A DNA stretch of 64,000 nt, from positions 180,177-244,176 of the forward strand of contig NZ_BBOJ01000018.1 in the NCBI RefSeq assembly GCF_000974445.1. Reading direction: 5' to 3'. Positions 50,468 through 59,045 of this stretch are shown here, in pieces. Numbering within the stretch: position 1 is the stretch's first letter; the number at the start of each line of letters is the position of its first letter. Source of the DNA: Lentzea aerocolonigenes. GTDB taxonomy: Bacteria > Actinomycetota > Actinomycetes > Mycobacteriales > Pseudonocardiaceae. The position numbers and the translations under genes were made by a program. The notes under the pieces were generated by a model, which saw only the letters and a program-made list of their open reading frames with translations, ran no database searches and was not told where the DNA came from.

Positions 50468-52260
50468 GTGGCCGATGATCCGAATCGCCAAGCGGCCCAA
50501 AGAGCCGCGTAACGCCCGTCACGCGCCACGAGTTCTTCGTGCGTGCCCTGCTCCAGCACGCGCCCGCCGTCCAGCACGGCGATCCGGTCCGCCGCGATCG
50601 CCTGGGTCAGCCGGTGGGCGACGAGAAGCGTGGTGCGGCCACGACAGGCGGCCAGCGCGGCCCGTTCGAGCGCGGCGGCGCCCTGGCTGCCCGCCTCCGC
50701 CGTCGACTCGTCGAGCACCACGACGGGGGAGCGGCCGAGCACGAGCCTGGCCAGCGCGATCTGGGCGATCTTGGTCACGTCGAGCCGTTCACCGCCCTCG
50801 CCGACATCGGTCTGGAGCCCGGAAGGCAACGCTTCGACCCACGTGTCGGCGCCGACCGTGCGCAGTGCGTCCATCAGCTCGTCGTCGGTCGCATCCGGTG
50901 CTGCCAAACGCAGATCTTCCGCGAGCGGACCGGCGAAGACGTGCGCTTCCTGCGTCAGAATGCTGACCAACGCGCGAGCACCCGCCTCGTCGACGTCGGC
51001 GAGGTTCGTCTGTCCTATGTGCACGGACCCGAGCTGCGGGGTGTCCGTGCCGGCGACGAGTGCGGCCAGCGTCGTCTTGCCCGCACCGGTCGCGCCGACC
51101 AGCGCGAGCGAGGTTCCGGCGGGGATCTCGAGGTCGATGTCCAGCAGCACGTCGTGCTCGGATTCGGGATAGCGGAAGGAAACCCCGCGCACCGACACCG
51201 GAAGCGGTTGCGCGTCGGCGTCGACCGCGACCGCGCTGCGGACGAGCTCGTCACCGTCGGATTCGGTGAGCACACCGACGAGTCGCGTGAGCCCCGCACC
51301 GGACTTCTGCGCCTCGTCGAAGAAGGCCATGATCAGGCCGAGCGGCACGAACAATTTGTGGAACAGCAGCGCCGCAACGGAAACCTGGCCGAGCGACGAC
51401 TGCCCGTTGGTCACCAGGAAGTACCCGACCACGATGATCAGCCCGAGGCCGATGAACTCCGCGCGGTTCTCCCTGCCGATGAACCGGCCGAAGAAGCGGA
51501 ACACGTCGATGCCGATGTTGCGCACCCGCCACGACTCCGCCGTCACCCTGTCCCGGAACACGTTCTCCAGGCGGTAGGCGCGCACGGTGGCGATGCCGTC
51601 GAGACCGCTGATCAACGCCTGCGCGCGGTCGGCCTGCGCCTCGGAACGCGCCCGGTAGAGCGGCTGCGAACGGGGCAGGTACCAGCGCAACGCCAGCGCG
51701 TACGCGGGAAGCGCGCAGGCCCCGGCGACACCGAGGCGCCAGTCGAGCCCGAACATGCCCGCGGTCGCGATGACGACCAGCACGGCCGCCGAGAAGATCG
51801 TCGGAATCGCCGTGCGGAAACCCTTGGAGATGACGGCGACGTCGTCACCCACGCGGGACAGCACGTCACCGCGGCCGACCTGCTCGATCCGCGCGCTCGG
51901 CATCCCGAGCACCGCGCGGACCGCACCTTCTCGAAGCCTGGCCAGCATTTCCGCGCCGACCCGGCCTACCAGGTAGGTCGAGACCGCGGTCATGACCGCG
52001 CCGGCCAGCGCGGCCACGACCGTGGCGATGCCGATCGTCCACAGGATCGAGGCGTCGCGGCCCTGCACGATCCCGTCGACCACGGTGCCCAGCAGGAACA
52101 CCGGGACGATCTGCAGCACCGCCCCGGCCACCGTCGCCAGCACGGTGGCGATCGGCAGGCCGGGAGCGGAACGGCAGTGGTCGAGCACCCACCAGCAGGC
52201 CTCCCGCCCGGTTGCCGTGCGCAGGACGTTCGCGGGCACGGCGGAGACACTCGTGGTCAC
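50464..52260 (-). CDS. ABC half-exporter with intact ATP motifs and degenerate signature, CchG-like
   Basis: A 598-residue transporter with six membrane helices (about 40-330) and a nucleotide-binding domain. Walker A GATGAGKTT, Walker B VVVLDE and the H-loop VAHRL are intact, but the LSGGQ position reads ERLDVTKIAQ. This is the mirror image of the defect in the half-transporter at 37836, so one composite ATP site can form. It probably exports the new siderophore. GTG start, 26 bases after the binding-protein stop. Its stop codon lies within the NRPS iron box. Confidence 0.9.
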   Translation of the reverse strand: MTTSVSAVPANVLRTATGREACWWVLDHCRSAPGLPIATVLATVAGAVLQIVPVFLLGTVVDGIVQGRDASILWTIGIATVVAALAGAVMTAVSTYLVGRVGAEMLARLREGAVRAVLGMPSARIEQVGRGDVLSRVGDDVAVISKGFRTAIPTIFSAAVLVVIATAGMFGLDWRLGVAGACALPAYALALRWYLPRSQPLYRARSEAQADRAQALISGLDGIATVRAYRLENVFRDRVTAESWRVRNIGIDVFRFFGRFIGRENRAEFIGLGLIIVVGYFLVTNGQSSLGQVSVAALLFHKLFVPLGLIMAFFDEAQKSGAGLTRLVGVLTESDGDELVRSAVAVDADAQPLPVSVRGVSFRYPESEHDVLLDIDLEIPAGTSLALVGATGAGKTTLAALVAGTDTPQLGSVHIGQTNLADVDEAGARALVSILTQEAHVFAGPLAEDLRLAAPDATDDELMDALRTVGADTWVEALPSGLQTDVGEGGERLDVTKIAQIALARLVLGRSPVVVLDESTAEAGSQGAAALERAALAACRGRTTLLVAHRLTQAIAADRIAVLDGGRVLEQGTHEELVARDGRYAALWAAWRFGSSAT

Positions 52261-52286
52261 GAGGGAGACCTTTCGGTGGGTGGAGA

Positions 52287-53333
52287 TCAGCCGGCGGACT
52301 TGGCCGACTTCACCAGCTCGTCGACCGCGTACGGCATGGACGCGAGCGTCGCCTGCGACATCGCGGCACCGATGGCGGGACCCTCGCTGTCGAGCAGCCA
52401 GTGGACCTTGCCGGCCTTGACCGCGGGCAGGTTCGCGAAGAGCTGGAAGTTCTTCAGCGACTTCTGGTCGGCCTCGTCGGCGATCACGAAGATGCGGTCG
52501 ACGTTCATGAGGTCCATGCGCTCCGGCGACAGCGTCGTGTAGAACTTGCCGCCCGCGATCTCGTCGATCTTCGTGTTGCCCTTGAAGCCGATGCCGGTCA
52601 GCAGCTGGCCGCGCACGTCGGTGGTGGTGAACGGCGCGACGGCGTCCTTGTACCAGGACGTGACGACCGCGGTCTCGTTCGCCCAGCCCGGGTTCGCCTT
52701 CTTGGCCTCCGCCATCTTGTCGTCGATGGCCTTGATCATCTTGGCGCCCTCGTCACCCTTGCCGATCGCCTTGGCGACCTGCAGCGCGTTGTCCTGCCAC
52801 TTCGCGCTGAACGGCTCCTTCTCGGCCTTGGTGCGGCCGACCGTCGGGGCGATCTTGCTCAGCTTGTCGTACCAGGCCTGGTCGGCCTCGGAGTACACGG
52901 CGACGATCAGGTCGGGGCGCAGCTGCGCGATCTTCTCGTAGTTCGGCTCGGTGTCACCGTTCTTCATGACGACCTCGGGCGTGGTCGAACCCCACTTGTC
53001 CTTCACCCAGGCCCACTGGGTGTTGATGTCGGGCTTCTTGCCCTCGGGGTTCGGGTACTGGTCGACCATGCCGACCGGGACGACGCCCAGCGCGAGCATC
53101 GTCTGGTCGTCGGTGTAGCCGAGGGAGACGACGCGCTTGGGCGCTTCCTTGATCTCCGTCTCGCCGAAGAAGTGCTCGACCTTGGTCGGGAACGTGCCAC
53201 CGGAGGCGTTGTTCGCGTCAGGAGTCGACGTGGGCGCGGACGAACCACACCCGGCGAGGACGCCGGCGCCGACCAGCACGGCTGCTGCCACGGCGGTCAA
53301 TCGCTTCCAGGTCATGGTCGTTCGCTGGCCCAT
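52287..53333 (-). CDS. Ferric-siderophore-binding lipoprotein (FepB/CchF-like)
   Basis: A 348-residue cluster A-II type binding protein. The signal peptide has the lipobox VLAGC (Cys about 29). The mature domain shows RVVSLGYTDDQTMLALGVVPVG and YEKIAQLRPDLIVAVYSE, typical of Fe-siderophore binding proteins with two lobes joined by a long helix. It should hold the ferric siderophore outside the membrane and pass it to the FecCD permeases at 59556-61660 and ATPase at 53409. The ATG at 53333 follows GAGGTGCCGA. First gene of the operon that continues through the exporters, NRPS and esterase. Confidence 0.93.
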   Translation of the reverse strand: MGQRTTMTWKRLTAVAAAVLVGAGVLAGCGSSAPTSTPDANNASGGTFPTKVEHFFGETEIKEAPKRVVSLGYTDDQTMLALGVVPVGMVDQYPNPEGKKPDINTQWAWVKDKWGSTTPEVVMKNGDTEPNYEKIAQLRPDLIVAVYSEADQAWYDKLSKIAPTVGRTKAEKEPFSAKWQDNALQVAKAIGKGDEGAKMIKAIDDKMAEAKKANPGWANETAVVTSWYKDAVAPFTTTDVRGQLLTGIGFKGNTKIDEIAGGKFYTTLSPERMDLMNVDRIFVIADEADQKSLKNFQLFANLPAVKAGKVHWLLDSEGPAIGAAMSQATLASMPYAVDELVKSAKSAG

Positions 53334-53398
53334 TCGGCACCTCGTTCTCGCTGTCCACGCGGCGGTGGAAATTAGGACAGCCGAACCTTATCACCCAG

Positions 53399-53417
53399 TT
53401 AGGGCAGGCTAACCTAG
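53399..53417 (-). promoter_or_regulatory. Iron box before the siderophore operon
   Basis: Minus strand CTAGGTTAGCCTGCCCTAA matches the IdeR/DmdR consensus at about 15 of 19 positions. It lies 66-84 bases before the binding-protein start, a normal promoter place, and should repress the binding-protein, exporter, NRPS and esterase operon when iron is plentiful. It overlaps the 3' end of the ATPase gene. Confidence 0.75.
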
Positions 53418-54242
53418 TCCTTGGTCACTCTTCGATGTCACGTGAGTCCGCCCGATCGGCACGATCAACGGCCGCTCGCTGACCGGGTCGTCGATGACCT
53501 TCGCCTGGAGGCCGAACGTGTCCAGCAGCAGGTCGCTCGTGATCACGTCGCTCGGATGCCCCTGCGCGACGATCGACCCGGCCTTCATCACGATCAGGTT
53601 GTCGCTGTAGCGAACGGCCAGGTTGAGGTCGTGCAGGACCATGACGATCGTGCAGCCGCCCTCGTGGAGGTCGTCGACGAGGTCGATCACGTCGATCGCG
53701 TGCGCGAGGTCGAGGTACGTCGTCGGCTCGTCGAGCAGCAACAGGTCGGTGCCCTGGGCGAGTGTCATGGAGATCCACACCCGCTGCCGCTGACCGCCCG
53801 AGAGTGAGTCGACCGGGCGGTGCGCGAGGTCGGCGACCCCGGTCATCTGCAACGCTTTGGCGACGACGTCCGCATCGTCGCTCGACCACTGACGCACCCA
53901 GTTCTGGTGCGGGTGCCGGCCGCGCGCGACCAGGTCGGCGACGGTGAGGCCCTCCGGCGCGATCGGGGTCTGCGGGAGCAGGCCCATCCGCTTCGCGACG
54001 TCCTTCGTCCTGAGCCGCGCGATGTCGTGACCGTCCAGGAGCACGGTGCCCTGGCGCGGTTTGAGCAGCCGGGACAGCGTGCGCAGCAGCGTGGACTTGC
54101 CGCAGCCGTTGGGTCCGATGACCGTGGTGATCACCCCGGTCGGGATGGAGACGTCGAGGTTGTCGAGCACGACGCGGTCGGCGTACCCGACCGTGACGCC
54201 CTCGGCACCCAGCCGGGCGACATCGTTGCGCAGCGCGGTCAT
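53409..54242 (-). CDS. Ferric-siderophore import ATPase (FecE/FepC-like)
   Basis: A 277-residue ABC ATPase of the iron-siderophore class. Walker A is IGPNGCGKST (about 42-51), the Q-loop is LLPQTPIAPEGLTVADLV, the signature is LSGGQRQR (about 148), Walker B is LLLLDEPTTYLDLAH, and the H-loop is VLHDLN. It powers the FecCD permeases. In most loci the ATPase follows the permeases directly. Here about 5.3 kb with a GH62 gene, a regulator and a permease remnant lie between. An iron box overlaps its start codon. Confidence 0.95.
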   Translation of the reverse strand: MTALRNDVARLGAEGVTVGYADRVVLDNLDVSIPTGVITTVIGPNGCGKSTLLRTLSRLLKPRQGTVLLDGHDIARLRTKDVAKRMGLLPQTPIAPEGLTVADLVARGRHPHQNWVRQWSSDDADVVAKALQMTGVADLAHRPVDSLSGGQRQRVWISMTLAQGTDLLLLDEPTTYLDLAHAIDVIDLVDDLHEGGCTIVMVLHDLNLAVRYSDNLIVMKAGSIVAQGHPSDVITSDLLLDTFGLQAKVIDDPVSERPLIVPIGRTHVTSKSDQGLG

Positions 54243-54259
54243 AGGGAAACCTTACCTAA
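54241..54259 (-). promoter_or_regulatory. Iron box at the import ATPase start
   Basis: Minus strand TTAGGTAAGGTTTCCCTAT matches the IdeR/DmdR consensus at about 14 of 19 positions. It runs into the ATG, as does the box before the NRPS, so the transcript may be leaderless or start very close. Confidence 0.65.
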
Positions 54260-54263
54260 CCGC

Positions 54264-54296
54264 GACCGGCGCCCTCTCCTGGTGAGGACGCCGGTC
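54264..54296 (-). terminator. Hairpin after the GH62 gene
   Basis: GACCGGCG and CGCCGGTC form an eight-base perfect stem, extended inside by CCTC/GAGG pairing around TCCTGGT. It lies 17 bases past the GH62 stop on the minus strand and separates it from the iron-regulated ATPase. No T tract. Confidence 0.65.
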
Positions 54297-54312
54297 GGTT
54301 CGTGTCAGGCGG

Positions 54313-55809
54313 TCAGCGCTGGAGCGTCAGCACGCCTGGCCGCCAGGGCAGCGAGTTGTACGGCTGGCCGTCCGAACTCGGGTTGCGTCCCTGGTACAGC
54401 AACTGCAGGTTGCACGGGTCGATGGTCTTGGTCTGGTCGGGGTTGGCGCGCACGAGGTCGCCGTGGCTGATGTCGTTGGTCCACGTGGCGTCGTTGTTGG
54501 CCTTGCCGGCGAACGGGTTGCTCTCGGTGCCGGCCTGCACGGTCCACGTGCCGCCGAGGCTGCTGGACGTGAACGAACGGAAGTAGCGCCCCCTGTTGCC
54601 CTGCGCCTCGACGAGCATGAGGTACTGGTTCTGGTCCTTGACCTTGTAGACCTCGACCCCCTCGAACAGGTTCTCCACCGTGTCGCTCATGATCGTCGTG
54701 TAGTTCGTGCCGAAGCTGCCGGGGAAGTTCCCGATCGGCATGCTGGCGCGGTAGATGTTGCCGTTGTCACCGGCGAAGAACATGTACATGTTCGTGCCGT
54801 CACCGATGATCGTCTGGTCGAGGGCGCCGCCGCCGGGGATGTTGCCGGAGAAGAGCTCCTGCGGTGCCGACCACCCGTTGGCGTTGGTGGGGTCGCTCGA
54901 CGTGAGGTAGCTGAACGTCGTCGGGCCCCATTGGTAGGTGAGCACCCAGATGTTCTTCGGGGCGAAGTAGAACAGGGTGGGTGCGACGGTGCCGAGGTTC
55001 ATCGTGTTCTGCGGCGCGGAGGCCATGTCCGACCAGTTCGTGAACGTCCCGAAGTTCATCGAGCCGTAGTGCTGCCCGGTCTTGTCCACCGTCGAGCCGT
55101 AGACCAGGTGCTTGCCGTTGTAGACGACGTTGGTGAAGTCCTTGAGCGACACCCAGTCCGACTTCGGCGTCGCCAGCGCGCCCGTCGACGACCAGCGGTA
55201 GCTCGACGGAAGCCGGCACGATCCGCCCGTGTCGCCCACGCGGACGAGTTGCCACTGCTGGTTGGCGCCGTTCCAGTCGCCGTACTGCACGACGGCCGCC
55301 CCGTCCGCGGTCGACAGGCCCGTCACCTCGACGCTCTTGCCGCTGTTGCGGTTGATCAGCCGGACGTACCCGCCGTCGGAGTCCGCGAGCCGGAACTGCT
55401 GGTTGGTGCCGTTGAGATCCGTCCACTGCTGGACCTTCGCGCCGTCCGCGGCCGACAGACCGGCGACGTCGAGGACCTTGCCGGAGTTCTTCGACTTCAA
55501 CCGGTAGTAGCCGCCACCGGAGTCCACGAACTGCCACTGCTGGTTCCCGCCGTCGTGGCGGGACCACTGGTGGACCGCCGCTCCGTCGGCCGTCGACGCG
55601 CTCGCGACGTCCATCGCCTTGCCGCTGTTGCGGTTCACGAGCACGTACCACGCGCTCGTGTCGACGGTCGCCGCCGACGCCGCGCTCGGAGTGAGCGCGA
55701 CCGCCGCGCCGGCCACGAGCACGGTGGCGAGCACGGGGTTCAGCACCGACGCCCACCGGCCACGCCGGAAACGGGTCCCGCGGCGGCGCGGGACTTGGTC
55801 CATCGAATC
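54313..55809 (-). CDS. Secreted GH62 alpha-L-arabinofuranosidase with ricin-B-type lectin domain
   Basis: A 498-residue exported enzyme. The signal peptide (about 1-45, basic start then a long hydrophobic core to SAASA) is followed by a beta-trefoil lectin domain (about 47-175) with three repeats of the NRNSGKxxDVxxxSTADGAxVxQW...NQQWQ type. The GH62 five-blade propeller then fills about 185-498 (SSTGALATPKSDWVSLKDFTNV, YFAPKNIWVLTYQWG, SDTVENLFEGVEVYKV). It removes arabinose side chains from arabinoxylan. The GTG start follows GAGGAGGATCACT; an ATG six bases later is also possible. A LacI-type palindrome stands upstream. Confidence 0.93.
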   Translation of the reverse strand, partial: DSMDQVPRRRGTRFRRGRWASVLNPVLATVLVAGAAVALTPSAASAATVDTSAWYVLVNRNSGKAMDVASASTADGAAVHQWSRHDGGNQQWQFVDSGGGYYRLKSKNSGKVLDVAGLSAADGAKVQQWTDLNGTNQQFRLADSDGGYVRLINRNSGKSVEVTGLSTADGAAVVQYGDWNGANQQWQLVRVGDTGGSCRLPSSYRWSSTGALATPKSDWVSLKDFTNVVYNGKHLVYGSTVDKTGQHYGSMNFGTFTNWSDMASAPQNTMNLGTVAPTLFYFAPKNIWVLTYQWGPTTFSYLTSSDPTNANGWSAPQELFSGNIPGGGALDQTIIGDGTNMYMFFAGDNGNIYRASMPIGNFPGSFGTNYTTIMSDTVENLFEGVEVYKVKDQNQYLMLVEAQGNRGRYFRSFTSSSLGGTWTVQAGTESNPFAGKANNDATWTNDISHGDLVRANPDQTKTIDPCNLQLLYQGRNPSSDGQPYNSLPWRPGVLTLQR

Positions 55810-56077
55810 CACAGTGATCCTCCTCGACAATTCACCAAGGCGGCATTGCCGTTGTCGCGTCCCCACGGATTTGCCGTAGCTCCAATTGGTCAGCGTGAAC
55901 ACGGAATTGTGTTAGCGCTAACACTGCTTCGTGAGATTGCCAGACGGGTGTCGAATCTACAAGAGGCAGCTTGCCCTGCCATACGAGACGACCTGCGGCG
56001 TTGTCGAATGCGTTCGATGGAATCGAGCCGTGTTCGGTTTATTCGAATCGACATCCGTTTCGATGCGTTCGATTGCC
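55810..56077. other. Low-GC spacer with LacI-type palindrome and short direct repeats
   Basis: The stretch from about 55925 to 56075 has visibly lower GC than its surroundings and no gene. ATGCGTTCGAT occurs twice (56008-56018 and 56063-56073), among several other TCGAAT/ATTCGA words. It ends at the edge of the FecCD remnant, so it may mark an old junction. Confidence 0.45.
55909..55924. promoter_or_regulatory. LacI-family operator-like palindrome before GH62
   Basis: GTGTTAGCGCTAACAC is a perfect 16-base palindrome with the central CG typical of LacI/GalR operators. It lies 100 bases before the GH62 start. No LacI gene is in the window, so the regulator would be encoded elsewhere and probably responds to an arabinoxylan sugar. 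Confidence 0.7.
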
Positions 56078-56206
56078 TCAGGCTGCGCGTTTGAGGTTTG
56101 CGCGCACCGGAAGGTAAACGAGGAATGGGTCGCCGATGATGGTCGTCACCGCGCCTGCGGGCATGTCGTTCGGCAGCACGATTCCGGTCCGGATGACTGA
56201 GCCTTC
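56078..56206 (-). pseudogene. 3' remnant of a FecCD siderophore permease
   Basis: About 125 bases that nearly repeat the end of the permease at 59556, by eye about 85 percent identical. The encoded end reads IVLPNDMPAGAVTTIIGDPFLVYLPVRANLKRAA, against IVLPNDMPVGVVTAIIGGPFLVYLLVRANLKRAA in the whole gene. The 5' part is missing and the DNA changes to the 3' end of the regulator gene. It marks one side of a segment of about 3.4 kb that holds the regulator and a small secreted protein. Confidence 0.85.
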
Positions 56207-56220
56207 GAACCCCCCGGTCG

Positions 56221-58887
56221 TCATTGACCGTGAGATCGCCTTGCCGCCCGATCTCGCTGCACCTGTGGCGATGAGTCCTGTGGTCGCTCTTGTAGAACGT
56301 CGGAGAGCAGGGCCCGGACGCGGGTCTCCGCGGGTGCGCAGCCGCATCGTTTGTGCAGGGCCAGGGCTTTCTCCGCGTGTGCGAGGGCGGTGGTCCGCTG
56401 GTTTCGGCGGTGTGCCAGGCGAGCGAGCAGTTCCTCTGCCTGCCCTTCGAGGACTCGGAAACCCGCGCGGCGTGCCGTGGTGAGTGCCTCGGTGGCGACC
56501 GAGGCGGCGCTGTCGAGGTCGCCGAGGTGGAGGTGCGCGTCGGCCAGTCCCAGGAGGGCGGTGTTCTCCGGATGGCGGTCGCCGCTGTGGCGGGAGACGG
56601 CCAGTGCCTGCTGGTAGTGGAGAATCGCCCGGCGGTGCTGGCCCTGCCTCGCGAGGATCGTGGCCAGCGAGGTGAGGATCTCGGCCTCGCCGCGCCGGAA
56701 GTCCTTGTCCACCAGGCATGCTCGCGCTCGGTCGACGAGGTCGAGGGCTTCCTGGTGTTGCCCGAGGTCGCAGCGGGCGGTTGCCAGGCAGCGCAGCGCT
56801 TCCGCTTCGTGGACTCGGTCGCCGACCTCGTGGGTGCGCGTGACGGCCTCGGTCAGCAGTTCGATGCTGCGCGGGATGTCGCCCATCAGGTATTCGGTCT
56901 CGCCGAGGTTGATCAGGGCGACGGCGTGGCCGGCGTTGCCTTCGATTCCCGCGTGCAGTGCGAGTGCGGCGATGTGGTGGTCCCTGGCCGCCGTCAGGTC
57001 TCCGCGTTCCGCGCGGATGAGGCCGAGGTTGCTGAGGTTGATGGCTTGGCCGGTGAGTCGCCCGGTGCGACGGTTGAGTGCCAGCGCCTGCTGCAGGTGG
57101 TCGATTGCGGCGTCGAGTTCGCCGGAACGCCAGCAGATGCCGCCCAACGTGCCGTGCACGGCCGCTTCGCCTTCTGCCCAGCCGGTGTCGACGGCGTGTC
57201 GCAAGGCCCACGTGGTGTGTTCGGTGGCCCGGCGGTGTTCTCCGCGGCGCCAGTGCAGGTCCGCGAGGCTGAGGTGGGCTGCCGCCTGCGCGCGTTGGTT
57301 GCCGTCGGCACGCGCGGCTGCTTCGGCGGTTTCCGCGACGGCGAGCCAGTCGACCAGGTGCAGGGTGTGGAAGAAGTACGCGCGAAGGATGTCCGCGAGC
57401 CGACATGCCGCGTCGCGCGGTCCGTGTTCGGCCGTGTGCAGGACCGCGGCGACCAGGTTGAGGCGTTCAGCGTCGAGCCATGCCAGCGCGGCGGCATCGC
57501 TGGCGAACTCAGGTGGCCGCGAGTGCCGAACTGGTTGCGGTAGGCGGAGTTTCTGCGGGTACAGCAGTTCGACGGCGTCAAGAGCGGTGTCGCAGTACCA
57601 GTCGAGCAACCGGTGCACGGCGGAGTGGCGTTCGTGCTCGGTTTCCGCTGCGGCGGCGCAGCGCCGGGCGTGCAGGCGCAGGAGGTCGTGGAACGTGTAG
57701 CGGTCCGGTTGGTGCAACGCCACGAGGTGGGCGCGAACGAGGTCGTCGAGCGGAGGCTGGATGGACTCCCGGGAGGCGCCGGCGATCGCCGCCGCGGCTC
57801 CCGGCGTGAAGTCGGGGCCGGGAAGCAGCCCGAGCAGCCGGAACAGCCGTTGGGCCGGGGCGGGCACCGCGTCGTAGGAGAGGTCGAAGGCGGCCTGCAC
57901 GGCGGCGTCGGGGTCGTCGGCGACCTGCAGCATCGTCAGCCGGTCGCCCGTGTTGAGGCGGGCGACGTAGGAGCCGATGGTGTGGGTCCGCGTGCTCGTG
58001 AGGTTGGCGGCGGCGATCCGCAGGGCCAACGGCAGGTTGCCGCACAGCCGGGCGAGCTCGCGCGTCGAGTCCGGTTCGGCGCTGACCCTGTTCTCGCCCA
58101 GCAGGCGGGACAGCAGGACCTCCGCATCCGTTGAGCTGAACACGTTCACGGCGAGATGCCGCGCGCCGTCGCGCGCGGTGAGCCCCGCGAGCTCGTTGCG
58201 GCTGGTGACCACGGTCAGCGATCTGCCTTGCCCGGGAAGGAGAGGACGAACCTGGTCGCTGCGCGCCGCGTTGTCCACGAGCACGAGCATCCGCCGGTCG
58301 GCGAGCAGGCTGCGGTACAGCGCCGCGGCTTCGTCCGTGTCCACGGGCACGCTCGTCGGCGCGATGCCGAGAGCGCGCAGGAATCGCGCCAGGGCGTCAT
58401 GAGCGTGCAGTTGCGGACCGGCCGTGTGACCGCGCAGGTCGATGTGGAGATGGCCGTCGGGGAACCTGTCGGCCACCCGGTGCGCCCAGTGCACGGTGAG
58501 CGCTGTCTTGCCGACGCCCGCGGTGCCGGTGACGACAACGGCCTGGGCGTGGTCCTCCAACCACGCGGTGAGCACCCGCATCTCGTCGGTGCGCCCGGTG
58601 AATCCCGCGACGTCGGCGGGTAGTTGTGCGGGCGACGGCCAGCCGGACGTGAACTCGGGCGGGCTGTTGGTCCGAGTGTTCGACGCCGCACGGAGAAACC
58701 GCTCCCGATCTTCGCCGTACAGGGCGAACGCGTCCGCGAGCTGCCGCACCGTGCTCGCCCGCGGTGTGGTGATCCGGCCCGATTCGATGTTGCGGAGATT
58801 GCGTTCGCTCAGCCCGGTCCGTTCCGCCAGCTCCGCCTGAGTGGCACCCAGCCGTTGCCGATGCGCCCGCACGATCTCGCCGAACAC
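56221..58887 (-). CDS. XRE-NB-ARC-TPR regulator (STAND ATPase)
   Basis: An 888-residue regulator. An N-terminal XRE helix-turn-helix (about 2-60, IVRAHRQRLGATQAELAERTGLSERNLRNIESG), an NB-ARC ATPase (about 95-400) with Walker A GTAGVGKTAL and Walker B RMLVLVDN, a winged-helix region, and TPR repeats (about 530-870, e.g. AIDHLQQALALNRRTG). It differs from the SARP-type regulator at 23571 in the DNA-binding part only. The GTG at 58887 follows GTGGGAGGGGTC and gives the usual N-terminus. Its target may be the adjacent divergent secreted-protein gene. It lies in the segment flanked by permease copies. Confidence 0.88.
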   Translation of the reverse strand: MFGEIVRAHRQRLGATQAELAERTGLSERNLRNIESGRITTPRASTVRQLADAFALYGEDRERFLRAASNTRTNSPPEFTSGWPSPAQLPADVAGFTGRTDEMRVLTAWLEDHAQAVVVTGTAGVGKTALTVHWAHRVADRFPDGHLHIDLRGHTAGPQLHAHDALARFLRALGIAPTSVPVDTDEAAALYRSLLADRRMLVLVDNAARSDQVRPLLPGQGRSLTVVTSRNELAGLTARDGARHLAVNVFSSTDAEVLLSRLLGENRVSAEPDSTRELARLCGNLPLALRIAAANLTSTRTHTIGSYVARLNTGDRLTMLQVADDPDAAVQAAFDLSYDAVPAPAQRLFRLLGLLPGPDFTPGAAAAIAGASRESIQPPLDDLVRAHLVALHQPDRYTFHDLLRLHARRCAAAAETEHERHSAVHRLLDWYCDTALDAVELLYPQKLRLPQPVRHSRPPEFASDAAALAWLDAERLNLVAAVLHTAEHGPRDAACRLADILRAYFFHTLHLVDWLAVAETAEAAARADGNQRAQAAAHLSLADLHWRRGEHRRATEHTTWALRHAVDTGWAEGEAAVHGTLGGICWRSGELDAAIDHLQQALALNRRTGRLTGQAINLSNLGLIRAERGDLTAARDHHIAALALHAGIEGNAGHAVALINLGETEYLMGDIPRSIELLTEAVTRTHEVGDRVHEAEALRCLATARCDLGQHQEALDLVDRARACLVDKDFRRGEAEILTSLATILARQGQHRRAILHYQQALAVSRHSGDRHPENTALLGLADAHLHLGDLDSAASVATEALTTARRAGFRVLEGQAEELLARLAHRRNQRTTALAHAEKALALHKRCGCAPAETRVRALLSDVLQERPQDSSPQVQRDRAARRSHGQ

Positions 58888-59045
58888 GACCCCTCCCACG
58901 CCCGGAGGACGACACTTCCACACTCTTCGCTCGCGCGGGCGGAGAAGTTGCCGGTCAGTTGCCGGTGTACGACCTGTTGGCGGCACAGCGGCTACTGCGA
59001 CCGTGTTCTCGGTGTGATGGGGCACGGGTGAAGGGGGAAGAGATC

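Noticed and set aside
46468..50478. Long plus-strand frame opposite the NRPS
   Set aside because: The opposite strand carries clear A, T, E and C domains. The plus frame is low-complexity Arg/Val/Asp sequence and has no start signal.
56078..57406. A 442-residue minus-strand gene ending in the permease-like sequence
   Set aside because: Only the last 40 residues resemble the permease. The rest is out-of-frame sequence of the regulator gene, so it is a remnant, not a fusion.
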